DNA of 64,000 nucleotides. Source: Epithemia pelagica (taxonomy: Eukaryota > Bacillariophyta > Bacillariophyceae > Surirellales > Surirellaceae). The notes beneath the pieces were generated by a model. That model was given only the letters and a program-made list of their open reading frames with translations, was not told the origin of the DNA and searched no databases. Position 1 is the stretch's first letter, and the number at the start of each line of letters is the position of its first letter. The position numbers were made by a program, and so were the translations under genes. The stretch is taken from contig OX337233.1 of assembly GCA_946965045.2 (NCBI GenBank), positions 496,001 through 560,000 of the forward strand, given 5' to 3'. Positions 30,996 to 43,000 of this stretch are shown piece by piece.

Positions 30996-31311
30996 ATGAA
31001 TGAGGATTCTTACCATCCGCAGCAGCAGGATGATGCGAGAGAGCAAGCGAAATCGTCGGGCCTCGCCTTTCTCGGCTCATCATCATCATCACAAGAACAA
31101 CAATCGCAACCGCAATGGCAGACCGATCCCAATCAATAACCTCCCCTGGCTGGGGGATGGCGTTATGGTCATGTATGGGTTGTTGTAGAGGCACCATACA
31201 ATCCTCAACACGACAAACTGGTGGTGGTCATGGATGGCCATCAAGTCAATGACTATGCCACCAATTCGGTCATACTTTTGCCTTGTTGGCAGACAAGTAC
31301 TCGAAAGGGTC
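30996..31311 (+). pseudogene. Truncated second-type Kelch gene (copy H)
   Basis: ATG 30996 starts MNEDSYHPQQQDDAREQAKS, closely matching copy G at 39303. A TAA at 31137-31139 replaces the Trp codon of 'NQWPPL'. The frame then continues through GGWRYGH to VILLPCWQTSTRKG. Similarity to G ends near 31305, where unrelated minus-strand coding sequence begins. Both a nonsense codon and truncation make it a pseudogene. Confidence 0.75.
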
Positions 31312-31536
31312 TCACAGTAGGTCGATGCATATTATGGCCGAGACGACCACGGGGAAGACATTGTTTTCACCGCTTGTCTTCTCGATCAGGGTGGTCTCCT
31401 CCTTGTCGGTGATCGTCGTCGCTGCTTCAGTGAAGATATCGACGGAGTCGAAGCCGATACTGGCGATGTGTTCGAGTCCGGTCTTGGTGTCGACGCCTGC
31501 CTGGTCGAATGCGCTTTTGAGGATTCCGAGTTTCAT
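31312..31536 (-). pseudogene. N-terminal fragment of a TIM-barrel isomerase-like protein
   Basis: Reads MKLGILKSAFDQAGVDTKTG then LEHIASIGFDSVDIFTEA. That is the usual first strand and helix of xylose-isomerase-like TIM-barrel (sugar phosphate isomerase/epimerase) proteins. The frame is open upstream to 31752, but without family features. It breaks off at the boundary with the truncated Kelch gene. Family recognition is by pattern only. Confidence 0.35.
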
Positions 31537-32125
31537 AATTTGGGTAAAATGGTAGTTGGTTTCTGCGAGGCTCTGGGCGTTTTGGTCCTCTTCTTCGAGG
31601 TTGGCAAAATCGACACGAATGCGCTGTGCGTGATCTTTTCCTACCTCCAGTACCATCGAGTCTTGGACTTTCTCTCGAGCGGCGTGTAGCTCGGGTGGTG
31701 GGACTCTTGAAGCGGGTTGTTCGACCTGGCGTTGTAGCAACACACGAGTCAAAGATGCACATGTTCGTAGTTACTAGTCGTACAAGACACATCCGGCAAA
31801 GGGAACCAATAATCTATCTGATTGGTGGGACGATTGGTAGTAGTAAGAATAGAACAATAACGATAACAGGTGTCGCTGTTTGGACTCTGAGATTGACGCT
31901 ATCAATAAATTAGGAATATACGAGTCAATATTACTAGCACTATCCAAGAAAAAGGGTACCTGCAGCGCAGCCATCAGAGAGGGGCATAGGATTAAGCATG
32001 ACACCGCCCCCCTTAGACTACATCGCAAAGAGGCACTCCTCAGTCCAAAGCTTTAATGTTGATACGTACATGTGCAGAACGTTCGTGCTCGTATGCTTAT
32101 TCCCTGGATTTCCTGAGATGCTCCA
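31537..32125. other. Region between the isomerase fragment and the NTPase gene
   Basis: No supported complete gene. The first 215 bases extend the open frame of the fragment above. Confidence 0.35.
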
Positions 32126-34653
32126 CTACGACGACGTGGTCTTGGAATCCTTCAGTGTCAACTGTTCGGAGAGTGCTTCGAGGGCAACCATAGCCTGAGG
32201 CCTATATGTGGAAGTTGTTCGAAGAGAGTTACTACATGTCAGCGAGCTCTTCGGTCCAACCTTCACGAAGGAGTGCGACCCATGAACTTCCCAAATGTCC
32301 ACATCCTCTGTCAACCGTGCGAGTGCATCAGAAATACCGAACGAGTCGTTCGAAGGAATTCGAACCACAGCTTGGACAAGGTTACCCTCGGCTACTTTTG
32401 CATACTTGGTCTCCGAAAACCTAAGATCGCCGTCGTCGCTATTGGTTTTGGACCCATAAACCACCAGAAGACAAAGACCCTTCGTAACTTTCCCCGCCTT
32501 TGCTTTTTTCTCCATCTCACTGCAGAGGTTTTGAGCATCTTGAGGCGAAAAATAAAGCGTTGATTTGATGGATATGAAAAGAGGAGCGTATTGTTTACAT
32601 CCGACATTATAAAGGACCGAAACTGCATCAATCAGTGGACAGCCAGAAAAGGTGAAAAAAGCAGTCCCTGACCTGTAAAGATGGCCAAGGAACGATTGAT
32701 CGGCAAAACACGTCCAGTTCGTCCCATAATTCCGCAGATAGTTACGACAAAACTGCCAACAGCTTAGACGGACAGAATTCGCTTTCTTCGTAACCTCTGC
32801 CTCCTTATTTTGGAGGTAGGAGCTCTGTTTCTGCCTTTTCGGAGAGGCACGGTCGACCATTGTCTCTTCGTCGTTCCCCCCACTGATGACAAACGATGCC
32901 CAGCTTCCCAGGGGAACCGAAATTGATTTGAGCTCTGGAACTGGAAGATCCTCCTTTGCTCGCACTTTGTCGGCACAAAAGAGTAGGTAAAGTGCCACCA
33001 TAACTTCACCAAAATCGCCCTTTTCTGGTCGACACAAACCACTTGAATATAGTTCCTTCGCCTTGCATGTCCAAAAGGTGGGACACTTGCCACGGTACTC
33101 GGCGAGATTCCACTCGGACGTCATCATTCCGGCTGCCAATCTGGCACAGACTGGATCCGTCGGATAAACGAATTTGGCTGCGTCGTCTGTTAAGTCCACT
33201 AAATTGGCGTAACCCTTTGCGACAAGATCCGAGACCACGGCTGTGCTGGTACTGCCCATTTGAACCCGGGTACCAAGTATGCTCAAACAGGAAAGTCGAT
33301 CTTTCATCCAATCATTCGGTCCGGATTGAAGCACCATACGACGTAGAATCCTGGGCAATTTATCTTCCAGATCACTGTTTGTTTGCATAATGGAGAACAA
33401 AGGGCGACCATAAGCAACAGCGTTCTTGTATTCCATTTGGAAATTGTTTTCTTCTTCATCGCCACAGACAGGCAGCTGGCAACCGATCGTGGTGAACGTA
33501 GTAAAGGGAGAAAATGTCCTCGAGCCTTTTTCATAAAACTTTCGTGGGGCATTTTGCATCAGACGCGAATCCGACACCGGTGTAATCGACGTATCGGAAT
33601 CAACCTTATAGTTTTCAAGAGCAGAAGAAGTTCCGGTGAAGACCGCCACATACCGGATAACTTTTCGTATTTGCCTCAACCACAATCGAATGCAACGGAA
33701 TTTAAACGCCTCTATCCAATATTCATTTTCAAGCAAAAGATGTGCTTCGTCGAACATCAAGACACGGGTAGTGTTGCTCCGGTCGTCATTCTTCCATTTG
33801 AGCTTTTGGTCCACCATTTCGTCCAGAAATTCATAGATTGACTCCGCATTCGTTTTCCGCAAAATCTCCATGTCTTCTTGTTCTTGACTTGCCGACAAAC
33901 TCACGGAAAATGTCCAGTCAAAGATGCCCTTTTCGGCGGCTTCCAACTTAATTGGACCCGATAAGATGGTCTTCGCTTCGTAACATCGAGTATTGTCATC
34001 GGCTGAACAAGTCGAGTTTCTGTACTCGTGCAAGAGTCTTGTCTTGCCCATGCCACTGGATTGAATCATGCAGAAGTAAGGCGCAACATAAGTGTTGGGT
34101 CCCGAGCGCCGAAATCATCATAATAGTTGTTGTCCGTTTCGATAACCTTCTTGGTGAACAGCTGCAGGTCGTATTGGTGCGATAGGTCGCTGTCCTTAAT
34201 TTTGTATCCAATGGTCACTGGTCGATCCACGACATTGTCCTGGACGGTGACTGTACTACGAAGCGATTCATACAAACTTTGTATTTTTGCAGGGTCAGGA
34301 TCAGGACCGTCCGGTACCCACAGCAAAACCTCAACTTGACTAGCATTTTTGAGACGTCCCTCGTCGATATAACCGATTATTTTCTTTGTCAAACCCGCGA
34401 TTCCGTCTTCCTCAAATCCTACGTTTTCGAGAATTTTTTTGATAAGACCTGCTTTTCCTCCTCCTTGTTCTTTACGAGTGACACCACCACCACCACCTTT
34501 CTCTTTCTCGTCGCCATCATCATCATCATTATTATTATGATTCTCATCATCTTCTTCTTCCACTGCCATTGCAACAGCACGTGAGGCCGCCGCATCAACG
34601 CCCTCGTCGTCGTCCCTTGCTGCGTCACCATCCACGTCCATGCGTTCGTCCAT
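32126..34653 (-). CDS. Crinkler-like P-loop NTPase plus PD-(D/E)XK nuclease, one frameshift
   Basis: Two overlapping frames form one gene. The first (34653-34066) gives an acidic leader and a conserved-looking 110-residue region. The second (to 32126) gives the NTPase. Its proper frame reads upstream of its first ATG as GPNTYVAPYFCMIQ, so the break is a 1-nt-equivalent frameshift at about 34100-34130. Numbered from the ATG at 34069: Walker A SSGMGKTRLL (4-13), Walker B VLMFDEAHLL (103-112), and a sensor-like AVFTGTSS (142-149). Then come E355 in GDFGEVMVAL, D481 in PLIDAVSVLY and K502 in LFISIKST. That order fits the P-loop NTPase plus restriction-endonuclease-fold architecture of Crinkler (CRN/RHS-like) proteins known in protists, with Ser replacing the usual Glu/Gln before the Lys. 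Such proteins act on nuclear DNA in pathogens; here a role in genome conflict is inference. The gene may be a recent pseudogene. Confidence 0.6.
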
Positions 34654-36939
34654 CGTAATAACACTCTGAGGTGATATGGTAATCCACTAGAGAGAGAAAA
34701 TTGTGTCTGTTGGATGTTCGTCAACCACTTTCGCGCTTTGAAGAATACAGGGATTGGGTGGAGGCGGTCTCTCTCCGTTGTCGTCGTTCACTGGTAGGAG
34801 AAGCTTGCAGTAGTACATGTGTAATCTGTGTATATGTGTGTGTAGTGTGTAGGGGAGGAATGAAGAGGCGAGCTTAGTTTTTCATGTGAAACATTGCTAC
34901 TCATGTCAGCTTTTCATGTGAAGAAGCCGCCAATCCACGAGCCGTTGGGCTTCAATGCCACAGAGTGCACCAACGTTTTGGATCCCGTCCGCTTCTTTGT
35001 TGTATCTGTTTCAACGTTCAACGCATCGTGTCTGTTGCTCGGTTTTCGGTATCATCACGAGTTTGAATCTGTTTCAGAAGAGAAGGGGCATTCCGCGTCT
35101 CGTCACGCAAACAACCGTGGAGCTAGCTGCAAGTGATCGTTCATCCAGCCTGTCGGGGATTGGCTCGCCTACCATTGAAGACATGAAGAATACTCGAAAG
35201 GGTGTCACAGTCGGAAACGGTGGTCCAACAGTCGTACAGATGGACGGCAAGACAGTCTCGCTGTGGTTGGCAGTAAGGAGAGTAGGGGTGACAGGTTCTG
35301 AACCATGGCAACCTCTTTCAAGGGGAAACTCTCGGTTTTCTGTGATCCATGGATGAGCGCAGAGGGCAAGAGAACCTTCTTTTTTGTTTGTCATCTTCAG
35401 CTCACTCGTCGTTCCATAGTAGTCTAAATTCACATATGTGATTCGTGGAAAAGAACCCACCACCAAAACAAGGTGAAATTTCAATGAGACGATTCGCCGC
35501 CGATTCGCCGCCGATCCAATGCCACAATCCATTCATTCCTCATTGCCAATCATGTCTTTTTGTGCAATATGAGAAATAATTGAACCGAACGACAGTGCGA
35601 GGAACCATTACTAGGATTGTGGTGGTTGGTACTCATCGAGACAGGGCTCCGATTCGTACATCTTGTGTTGGCTTGATAAGGTGGACGAATTTGATCCATT
35701 CACGGCCTGACAAGGAGAAGTGGAGTGTCATACTTGAACTTGAACCGTCCCATTTTGGGCAATTCTTGGATAACAAGCCGTTGGTTTACCCTATGGAATG
35801 ACATGTGCAATTTGTTGGGGTGCCATTTCTGGACCATTGCGCTTGTCGTACCTGTTCACAAAAGGGCTGTACCTGCGAATGGAAGAAAGGAAGTAATCCA
35901 ATGAAATTGTCGACAAGCTTCCATGAGCCATAGGGTCGAATATAGAATCATTGGACAAATTCTGTTCCCCGACCAATGCCGTGAACAACTCTTGTTCTTG
36001 ATTCCATTCCACACCCACGCAGGAATCGTTGTGACTCGTATTAGTGTGGCGCACTATAATATGGTATATTCCGATGAATGCTTTTCGTACAGGTCAAGAG
36101 AGAGGGAGGACCAGGTACGTCCACACTGGATTCATCCATGCCCCAGTATTGGTGTAGTATTCTTGAGATTCCGCATCTATTCTTCCAAAATGGACCAAAG
36201 ACGACGACAACGACATCTCTCTAGGCTCTTGAGGACGGATCGGAACACCTGAACCAGACTATAATACCATATGATGAGACATTCGGCCGCCACATTGTCA
36301 TTGGGAAGCGGAGCACCCCCGTGCTCTGATGGCACGCAAGCCATGCGCGACCGGTTCCTAGTCGTAGCAAAAATCTATCCCCATAGAAAAGGAAGACTAT
36401 TGCGTAGCTCGTACTCCTAGGAGTAGGAGTTACACCATGACAGAGCGACGTGGAAGATTATTTGATATTCTGGAGGGAACTTGGTTGGAAGAGCCTATGG
36501 CCGTACGACTTTTGTAATAGTCTAGGAGCATCCTGTACGTTGCCAAGAGGAGATTCCATCCCAATCCATTGAGATACACAAACGTTCGAGGAAGACCACG
36601 AGAGTCTAAAAAACGTTGATATGGTGGAGCCCCAAAAGCTTCTCTTTGGACACTCATTCCATGACACACGAGTCATCCTAAAAGACTCGAAATGGTCGGC
36701 CTTGGTTCCTCTCGAGAATTATCGCTCACAAATCTCGGCATTTCCACCAAGACACATGGTCCATGTTGCTCTAGACCCACCACCCGAGCAAGCATGATTG
36801 AGGTTTTTGGGTAACTGGACGCTCCATTCCGTCCTCTTTACACGCTTCAAACACGTAGATACGAACAACCTATAGATTTGACTTTATACTTGACTATAGA
36901 GGGATGAACAATTTGTGATCGAGACACCTTGGTAGTTCT
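34654..36939. other. 2.3-kb region of dispersed repeats without a gene
   Basis: 34880-35110 is a decayed copy of the Kelch-upstream repeat. 35140-35350 resembles 43010-43340 (the shared phrase is 'CTGTCGGGGATTGG'). 36310-36880 resembles 46670-47220 (shared phrases 'CGCAA.CCATGCGCGACC' and 'GGATTCCATC.AAATCCATTG'). The interval holds no motif-bearing ORF. A palindrome, CTCCTAGGAGTAGGAG, lies near 36414. Confidence 0.45.
34880..35110. repeat. Decayed copy of the Kelch-upstream repeat
   Basis: Shares the order 'TCATGTGAAG', degenerate palindrome, 'CACCAACGTTTTGGATCCC' and 'TGTTGCTCGGTTTTCG' with the other copies, but no Kelch gene follows. Confidence 0.6.
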
Positions 36940-38754
36940 TCACGAAATGGACCTAGTTCTTTTCTTCTCCAGCAAACGAACCCGATCAGAAAGTTGAACC
37001 ATCATCTTCCTTTGTTCAATCATCATATCCTCCACTTGCGCAAGTCGCTCTTCGGAGCCACCGTAAACATTAGAGAGTTCATTTGTGGTACAGATGGACA
37101 CTGGTAGTGTTTCGTTTCCGGTCACCGATCCGGGTTCAAACTCAGCCTCTTCTTTCTGACACGCAAGGATCTCTTTATCACCAAAACTCTGATTCAACAT
37201 GACAGATCCGAATTCAACCTCATACTCTGCTTTTTGACCAGCAAGGCTCTTTTCATTTCCATAACTGCCATTCAACGCGAGAAGTTGTTCTAGCTCTTCA
37301 ATCTTGCGAGCAATTGGAAGACACCCCACAAAACCGTCAATACCCTGCAACTTCCCTTTCAGTCCGTCAATTGTTTCTTGAAGCTCCTGCACAGAGCGGA
37401 ACTTGTCGTCGTGATCACGAAGCCATTCCATCAAAGGCAGCAAGGTTTCCGCCTCGATGGCATCTTGCAGCGACTTAACCTTACTACGATCCCTATTTGC
37501 AAGTTGAATCTTATCGTTGAGTTTTGCGAGTGCCATGTCGAGCTCAGCACGGCAAGAATACATGCTCTGGAGATCCTGTGAAAAGAGAAGTACCAAAACG
37601 TCGTCAGAGAGGAGCATAATAATCTTCTTAACCAAATCTCTAGTCACCTACGACATCAAGACATTGTCATAGGGCAATAAACACCGTACCTTGGTGTGTT
37701 CCGGCATGCCAATCAATGAGAGCGTTTCACAGGAATCCTCACAATCCCCTCCAATGACAGCAATTCCGTCCCGACATGAAACCACACTAAGACCGATCCG
37801 CAGAACGGTCATATCAGGTAGCCTGAACACAACGTTACGCTTCGTGTCCAATATTTCAACCGACTTTACGGTTTCATCGATAATACCTCCAGTCACAATC
37901 AGACAAGTCCCGACTTTCCCAACAGCATGATGCGTTCGAGGGACAGAAAGGACAAGATCCTTGTGCACTTTCCATTTCGACGATGAAGGAATGATGAAAC
38001 TTACATCCTCATTGGTCTCTTGAGAAGCTTCAATGAAATCCAAATATTCAACAGAGTTGAATGTTGATCTTCTATTGGACCCTCCAATCGCAAAGATGCG
38101 GTGACAAACAGCAGCCATTCCACAGAAAGCTCGAGAGACCGTCATGGAAGGGCCTGCAATGACAATGTGTTGAGTTTGTACTGCCGTATCAATAATATCG
38201 GTCGAAGACATGTAGCCGCCATTGTATACACCACCGACGACCACAATAAATCGGTTATGTACCGCAACAGCTTGACATCCACTTCTTGGAGTGGACAATG
38301 TACAATTCAATGCTGTCCAATGCGTGTTGTTGTTGGTAGCACACGGTGATTTCAACAAATTCAAAAGATCAATGCGCTCTATGGAATCCATACAAAGGTC
38401 ATGACAGCATTCTCCCATTGTAGTACAGTATCCTCCCATTGCGTAGACAGAGCCATTGCAAACCACTGCTGCATGACAATCACGATTTTGATTCAGACTT
38501 GGACCTTCTGCCCACTCCTTCGTTTCCTTTTCCAAATCCATCAACAACACCGAATTTGTACCGCCCTTTGCTGTTTGTCCTCCAATAACAACGACAGTCT
38601 GTTGTTCCTTGTTCTCGCCATTCACAACAACCGAAGCATGCTGATAGCGCGATCCACCCAAAAGCGGCGGCCATGAATCGGACTTCCATTGTGGCATTTC
38701 ATCTTTATTTGTGTCAGGAAAGACGAGATTGGACAATCTCACTTGCTCTTGCAT
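36940..38754 (-). CDS. Kelch-repeat protein with C-terminal coiled coil (copy B)
   Basis: Exon 1 (38754-37690) starts MQEQVRLSNLVFPDTNKDEM and encodes six Kelch blades (VVIGGQ, YAMGGY, VVVGGV, FAIGGS, IVTGGI, AVIGGD). A 114-nt phase-0 intron (37689-37576, GTACGG...CACAG) joins exon 2 (37575-36940), DLQSMYSCRAELDMALAKLN onwards, for 566 aa in all. Exon 2 is longer than in copy A because the segment around 'LNQSFGDKEILACQKEEAEF' follows a diverged duplicate of itself (LNGSYGNEKSLAGQKAEYEV). Upstream in-frame codons before 38754 belong to the dispersed repeat and are not counted. It is divergent from Kelch copy G, mirroring the A/H pair. No frame defect was seen, so it is probably functional. 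Confidence 0.78.
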
Positions 38755-38818
38755 GGTCTTTTGATTTATAATATTGGCAACACAAGAAAGAGTGTCGAAG
38801 AAAATGATCATCTTTTGA

Positions 38819-39125
38819 TGTGAAAGATTGCGAGGCATGTCAGCTTTGGATGCGAAGCTCTCATCCCGGCGTGGCCTGGTCACTCCACGAACCGTGGAGA
38901 TTGGTTGTCAGAAAGTTGAAAGATGCACCAACGTTTTGGATCCCACATGTTGATTGTCAAAAAGTGCTTTTCGATCATCGGTTTCAACGATCCACGCATC
39001 GATCGTTTGTGTTCTGCTCGGTCACAAATCATCAAGAGAAAGAGCCGTGACCGTGTCTCGTCACGCGCACCACCGTTGAGCTGCGAGTGATCCCCCGTCA
39101 AGCCCGGCGTGGATCAGACATGAAC
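38819..39125. repeat. Kelch-upstream repeat, copy between B and G
   Basis: Contains CTCCACGAACCGTGGAG at 38883-38899, then 'CACCAACGTTTTGGATCCCACATG' type sequence and 'CCGTCAAGCCCGGCGTGGATC', which also occurs at about 30757. It is the shared upstream region of a divergent gene pair, so promoter function is plausible. Confidence 0.7.
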
Positions 39126-39302
39126 ACTTATACTTACAACTTACAACTTTGCGAGTGAGCGCAGAACGGTTTGAATCGTGGAGCGACCCAACCCGGCACA
39201 AGAATCTATCGAACGCTTTCTTTTGGAGTTTGTGTCAACACAATAGCAAATCCAACAAACAACAACACAACCAGCACGCCATGCTCCAAAGGATATCATG
39301 CC

Positions 39303-40678
39303 ATGAATGAGGATTATCATCATCCGCAGCAGCAGGATGATGTGAGAGAGCAAGCGAAACTGTCCGGTCTCGCCTTTCTCGGCTCATCATCATCATCACA
39401 ACAACAACAATCGCAACCGCACTGGCAGACCGATCCCAATCAATGGCCTCCCCTTGTGGGTGGATGGCGCTATGGTCATGCATCGGTTGTTGTAAAGGCA
39501 CCATACAATCCTCAACACGACAAACTGGTGGTGGTCATGGGTGGCCATCAAGTCAATGACTATGCCACCAATACGGTGATACTGTTGCCTTGTTGGCAGA
39601 CTTCAACTCGACACGAATGGAAACAGGGACCCAACATGACGGTCCCTAGACGAGAATTGGCTGCCGTCGTCTGTCGTGATCACGTCTATGTTCTAGGCGG
39701 CATTTCTCATGGGTTTGTCACATGGGATACCATTGAGCGCATTTCCATTGCCGACTTGATAATGTGGGCAACAATAATTACAACTACTACTACTACTACT
39801 GCCCTTCCAACAGACCCAAACAAATTCGCCGCCAGCAAAAAGACGGCCACTTGGGAAACATTACAATGTCGCTTGATGGAGGCCCGATACGGATGTGCTG
39901 CGACCACGGTCCAGGATCGATATATTGTGGTCGTGGGGGGACGCCAGAAATCGGGAGGACTCGTGTCGTCCGTGGAAGTTCTAGATACTGCCGCAGAAAG
40001 GGTATTCCAGGGACCACCCCTGACGGTGCGACGGCTTCAATTGGGACTCGCCGTTGTGGGGTCCCGTCTCTATGCCGTGGGTGGAAGACGTAGTCTCGCA
40101 CCAACGAATGACAGCTTGTTGCAGTCCATCGAGTATTGGGACTTTGACGACCACAAGTTCGGTTTCAAGAAGGCAGCCACAAAAACGACAACAAGCAACC
40201 CAAGGAGACTCATTCATCCACAACTGCAGATGCGAATTCCTCCTCCGACAGTTGGAGGATCCACCCAACCCTGGCCTTGACCCAACCTCGATACGATCAT
40301 GCTGTGGTAAAAGTAGGATCTTGTCTCCTTGTCTCGGGAGGATGTCAGGATTGGAGAATTTGGAAATCACATTCGGTCGAAGTTATTGATAGCCAGCGCC
40401 ACACGGTATGGACCGGGCCCAGCTTGACATGTGGGCGATCCCAACATGGCATGGTCGTCCTTTCCTCTTCTTGTACTTCCAACGACAATTGTGATGGTCA
40501 AGGTGGTATTTTGTGTCTTTCGGGATGGGGTCAAGATTCGTGTGAGTACTTGCCCTTGACCGACAAGAATACAGCCGTCTTTCAACAATTGCTGCAACAA
40601 CAACTACCATCATCGCATCGTTCATCGCTTGGTTCTCTGTTTAGGTGGAGTGGGGTGATTCCAGCACCGCCCAATTAG
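39303..40678 (+). CDS. Second-type Kelch-repeat protein (copy G), frameshifted near 40.2 kb
   Basis: ATG 39303 begins MNEDYHHPQQQDDVREQAKL. Kelch blades follow: VVMGGH, YVLGGI, VVVGGR, YAVGGR. The frame ends in TGA at 40278-40280, but the Kelch pattern resumes in another frame as LTQPRYDHAVVKVGSCLLVS, GGCQD..., CLSGWGQDSC, ending at 40678. The switch lies between about 40170 and 40250 and is equivalent to a 1-2 nt indel. Total length if continuous would be about 458 residues. It lacks the C-terminal coiled coil of the other Kelch family. The low-complexity stretch (ACT)n at about 39782-39800 encodes TTTTTTT. It is either a recent pseudogene or carries a sequencing error. Confidence 0.6.
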
Positions 40679-40993
40679 AATGGACGCTCTGTCTCATCCC
40701 CAAGAAGGTAGATACATGAATTCGGAAGGACGATTCTTTGCGCAATACGAAGTATTCTGGTGTGTGTTTTCCTTTTTGGTTTCACATTCATCTACAGTAT
40801 GCCTCCTATGCAAGAATCGGTGCATGTACACAGGTGTTGATTGGAGGTCGAATATGTTCCTTACGTGTGATAGATGGTGTATGGACGGAGGCACCACTGA
40901 TTGTACGTTTTTCTAACGGTTGCATAATTACTTATGATCGTAGTCCCTGCACCAAACATCCCATCACACCTAGTCCTTTATCATGACATGGAC
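40679..40993. other. Intergenic region between convergent Kelch genes
   Basis: No supported gene; this is the 3' flanks of copies G and C. Confidence 0.4.
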
Positions 40994-42710
40994 CTAGTTC
41001 GTTTTCTCAAGCAAACCAGCCCGATTAGAAAGTTGAGCAATCATGTTCCTTTGTTCATTCATCGTATCTTCCACTTTCTTCCTTACTTCAATCGTAATAT
41101 CCTCCAGTTCCATGAATCGCTCTTCGGCGCCGTCGCAACCATGCGATAGCTCATCAGTGGTACGGCTTGGTACAGGTAGTGTTTCGTTTTTCTTTCACCG
41201 ATTCGGTTTTAACCTCAACCTCTGCTTTCTGGTCAGCAACGTTCTCTTCATCATAAAGACTGACATTCAACTCGACAAGTTGTTCTAACTCTTCAATTTC
41301 GCGTGCAATTGGAAGACACCCTACAAAGCCGTCAATATCCTGCAACTTCCTTTTCAGTTCGTCAATAGTTCCTTGAAGCTCCTGTACAGAGCGGAACTTG
41401 TCGTCGTGATCACGCAACCATTCCAGCACCGGTAGCAAGGACTCCGCCTTGATGGCTTCTTGCAGTGCCTTTAATTTGCTGCGATCCCTACTCGCAAGTT
41501 GAATCTTACCGTTGAGTTTTTTAAGTTCCATGTCGATCTGAGCACGGCAAGAATACATGTTCTCGAGAGTCTGTAAAAAGAACCACCCGCACTGTCGTAA
41601 GAGAACAATACACGAGTCTTTGAAACCCAGTTCTCTAGTCGCTTGTGATATCAAAAGCCGTACCTTGGTGCGTTCCTGCATATCAATCAGTGCGAGCGTA
41701 TCACAGGTATCCACTCTGTGCCCTCCAATGACTACAATTCTGTCCGACAATGAAACCACACTATGAGAGTCCCGCCCCACGGTCATATCAGGTAGCTTGA
41801 ATACCACGTTGCGCTTCATGTCCAATACTTCTGCTGACTTCAAAGTATCATGCGTATCACCTCCTGTCACAATCAAACATGTCCCGACTTTCGCAACAGC
41901 ATGTTTCTTCCGAGGGACAGATAGAACCAGACCCTTGTGGACTTTCCATTTTGACGAAGAAGGAAATATTAATTTCACATCCGCATTGCTATCAGGAGAT
42001 GATTCCATGAACTCCAAGTACTCAACAGAGTTGAAATGGGCACTCCCACTGGTACCACCAATGGCAAGGATGAATTGGCCAACAACAGCCATTCCACACA
42101 CAGATCGAGGGACCGTCATGGAAGGACCTGCAATGACACTGTGTTGAGTTTGCACTGTCGTATCAATGATATCAGTCGACGACAAGTAGTTGAAAAACTT
42201 ATTTACACCACCGACGACAACGATAAATCGATTGTATATCACAGCAGCTTCACATCCGCATCTTGAAGTGGACAATGTACAATTCAATACCGTCCAAGGT
42301 TTTTTGTCGTTGGTAGTAGATGGCGATTTGTTCAAATCCAAAAGACCAATCTGCTCTATGGAATCCATATATTGACCAATACGGGATCCTCCCAAGGCGT
42401 ACACAGAGCCATTGCAAACCACTGCTGCATGTCCGACACGACGTTCATTCAGTCTTGGACCTTCCCTCCATTCCTTCGTTTCCTTGTCCAAATCCATCAA
42501 CAACACCGACTTTGTGGCACCCTTTTTTTTAAGTCCTCCAATGACAACGATGGTCTGTTGTTCCTTTTTCTCGCCATTCACAACAACCGACTTATGAGAC
42601 TGACGCCATCCACCCAAAAGCGGTGGCCATGAATCGGAGTTCCATTGTGGCATTTCATCGTTGTTTGTGTCAGGAAAGAAAAGATTGGACAATCTCGCTT
42701 GTTCTTGCAT
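40994..42710 (-). CDS. Kelch-repeat protein with coiled coil (copy C), C-terminal frameshift
   Basis: Exon 1 (42710-41664) starts MQEQARLSNLFFPDTNNDEM, six Kelch blades. Unlike its paralogues the intron (41663-41571, GTACGG...TTTTACAG) is itself open and in frame, so an unspliced 518-residue product is also possible. Exon 2 runs from 41570 with TLENMYSCRAQIDMELKKLN. An extra A in a short A-run near 41188-41192 shifts the frame, giving a premature stop at 41154. In the other frame the family's usual ending (TTDELSHG..., NEQRNMIAQLSNRAGLLEK) continues to TAG at 40994-40996. The Kelch part is intact, so the protein may still work with a shortened coiled coil. It lies at the outer end of the inverted duplication with FAS1. 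Confidence 0.65.
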
Positions 42711-42754
42711 GGTCCTTGGATATAATTGGCAACACAAGAAAGAAGCGACGTAGA

Positions 42755-43000
42755 TAGCTCAGCTTTTGGTTTGAAACATTGCTACGCATGTCAGCTTTTC
42801 ATGTGAAGCACCCATCCAAGATCGCCGGCGAAGTCACTCCACGAACCGTGGAGCTTCATTGACACACTGTGGACCAACGGTTTGGATCCCACCACATGTC
42901 CACTTCTTTGTCGTATCGGTATCCACGATCCACGCATTGTGTCGGTTGCTCGGTTTTCGATGATGGTCACAAATCATCATCACACGTGCATAAATCTAGT
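42755..43000. repeat. Kelch-upstream repeat, copy before C
   Basis: Holds CTCCACGAACCGTGGAG at 42837-42853 and the phrases 'TCAGCTTTTCATGTGAAGC' and 'CCAACGGTTTGGATCCCACC'. Confidence 0.7.
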
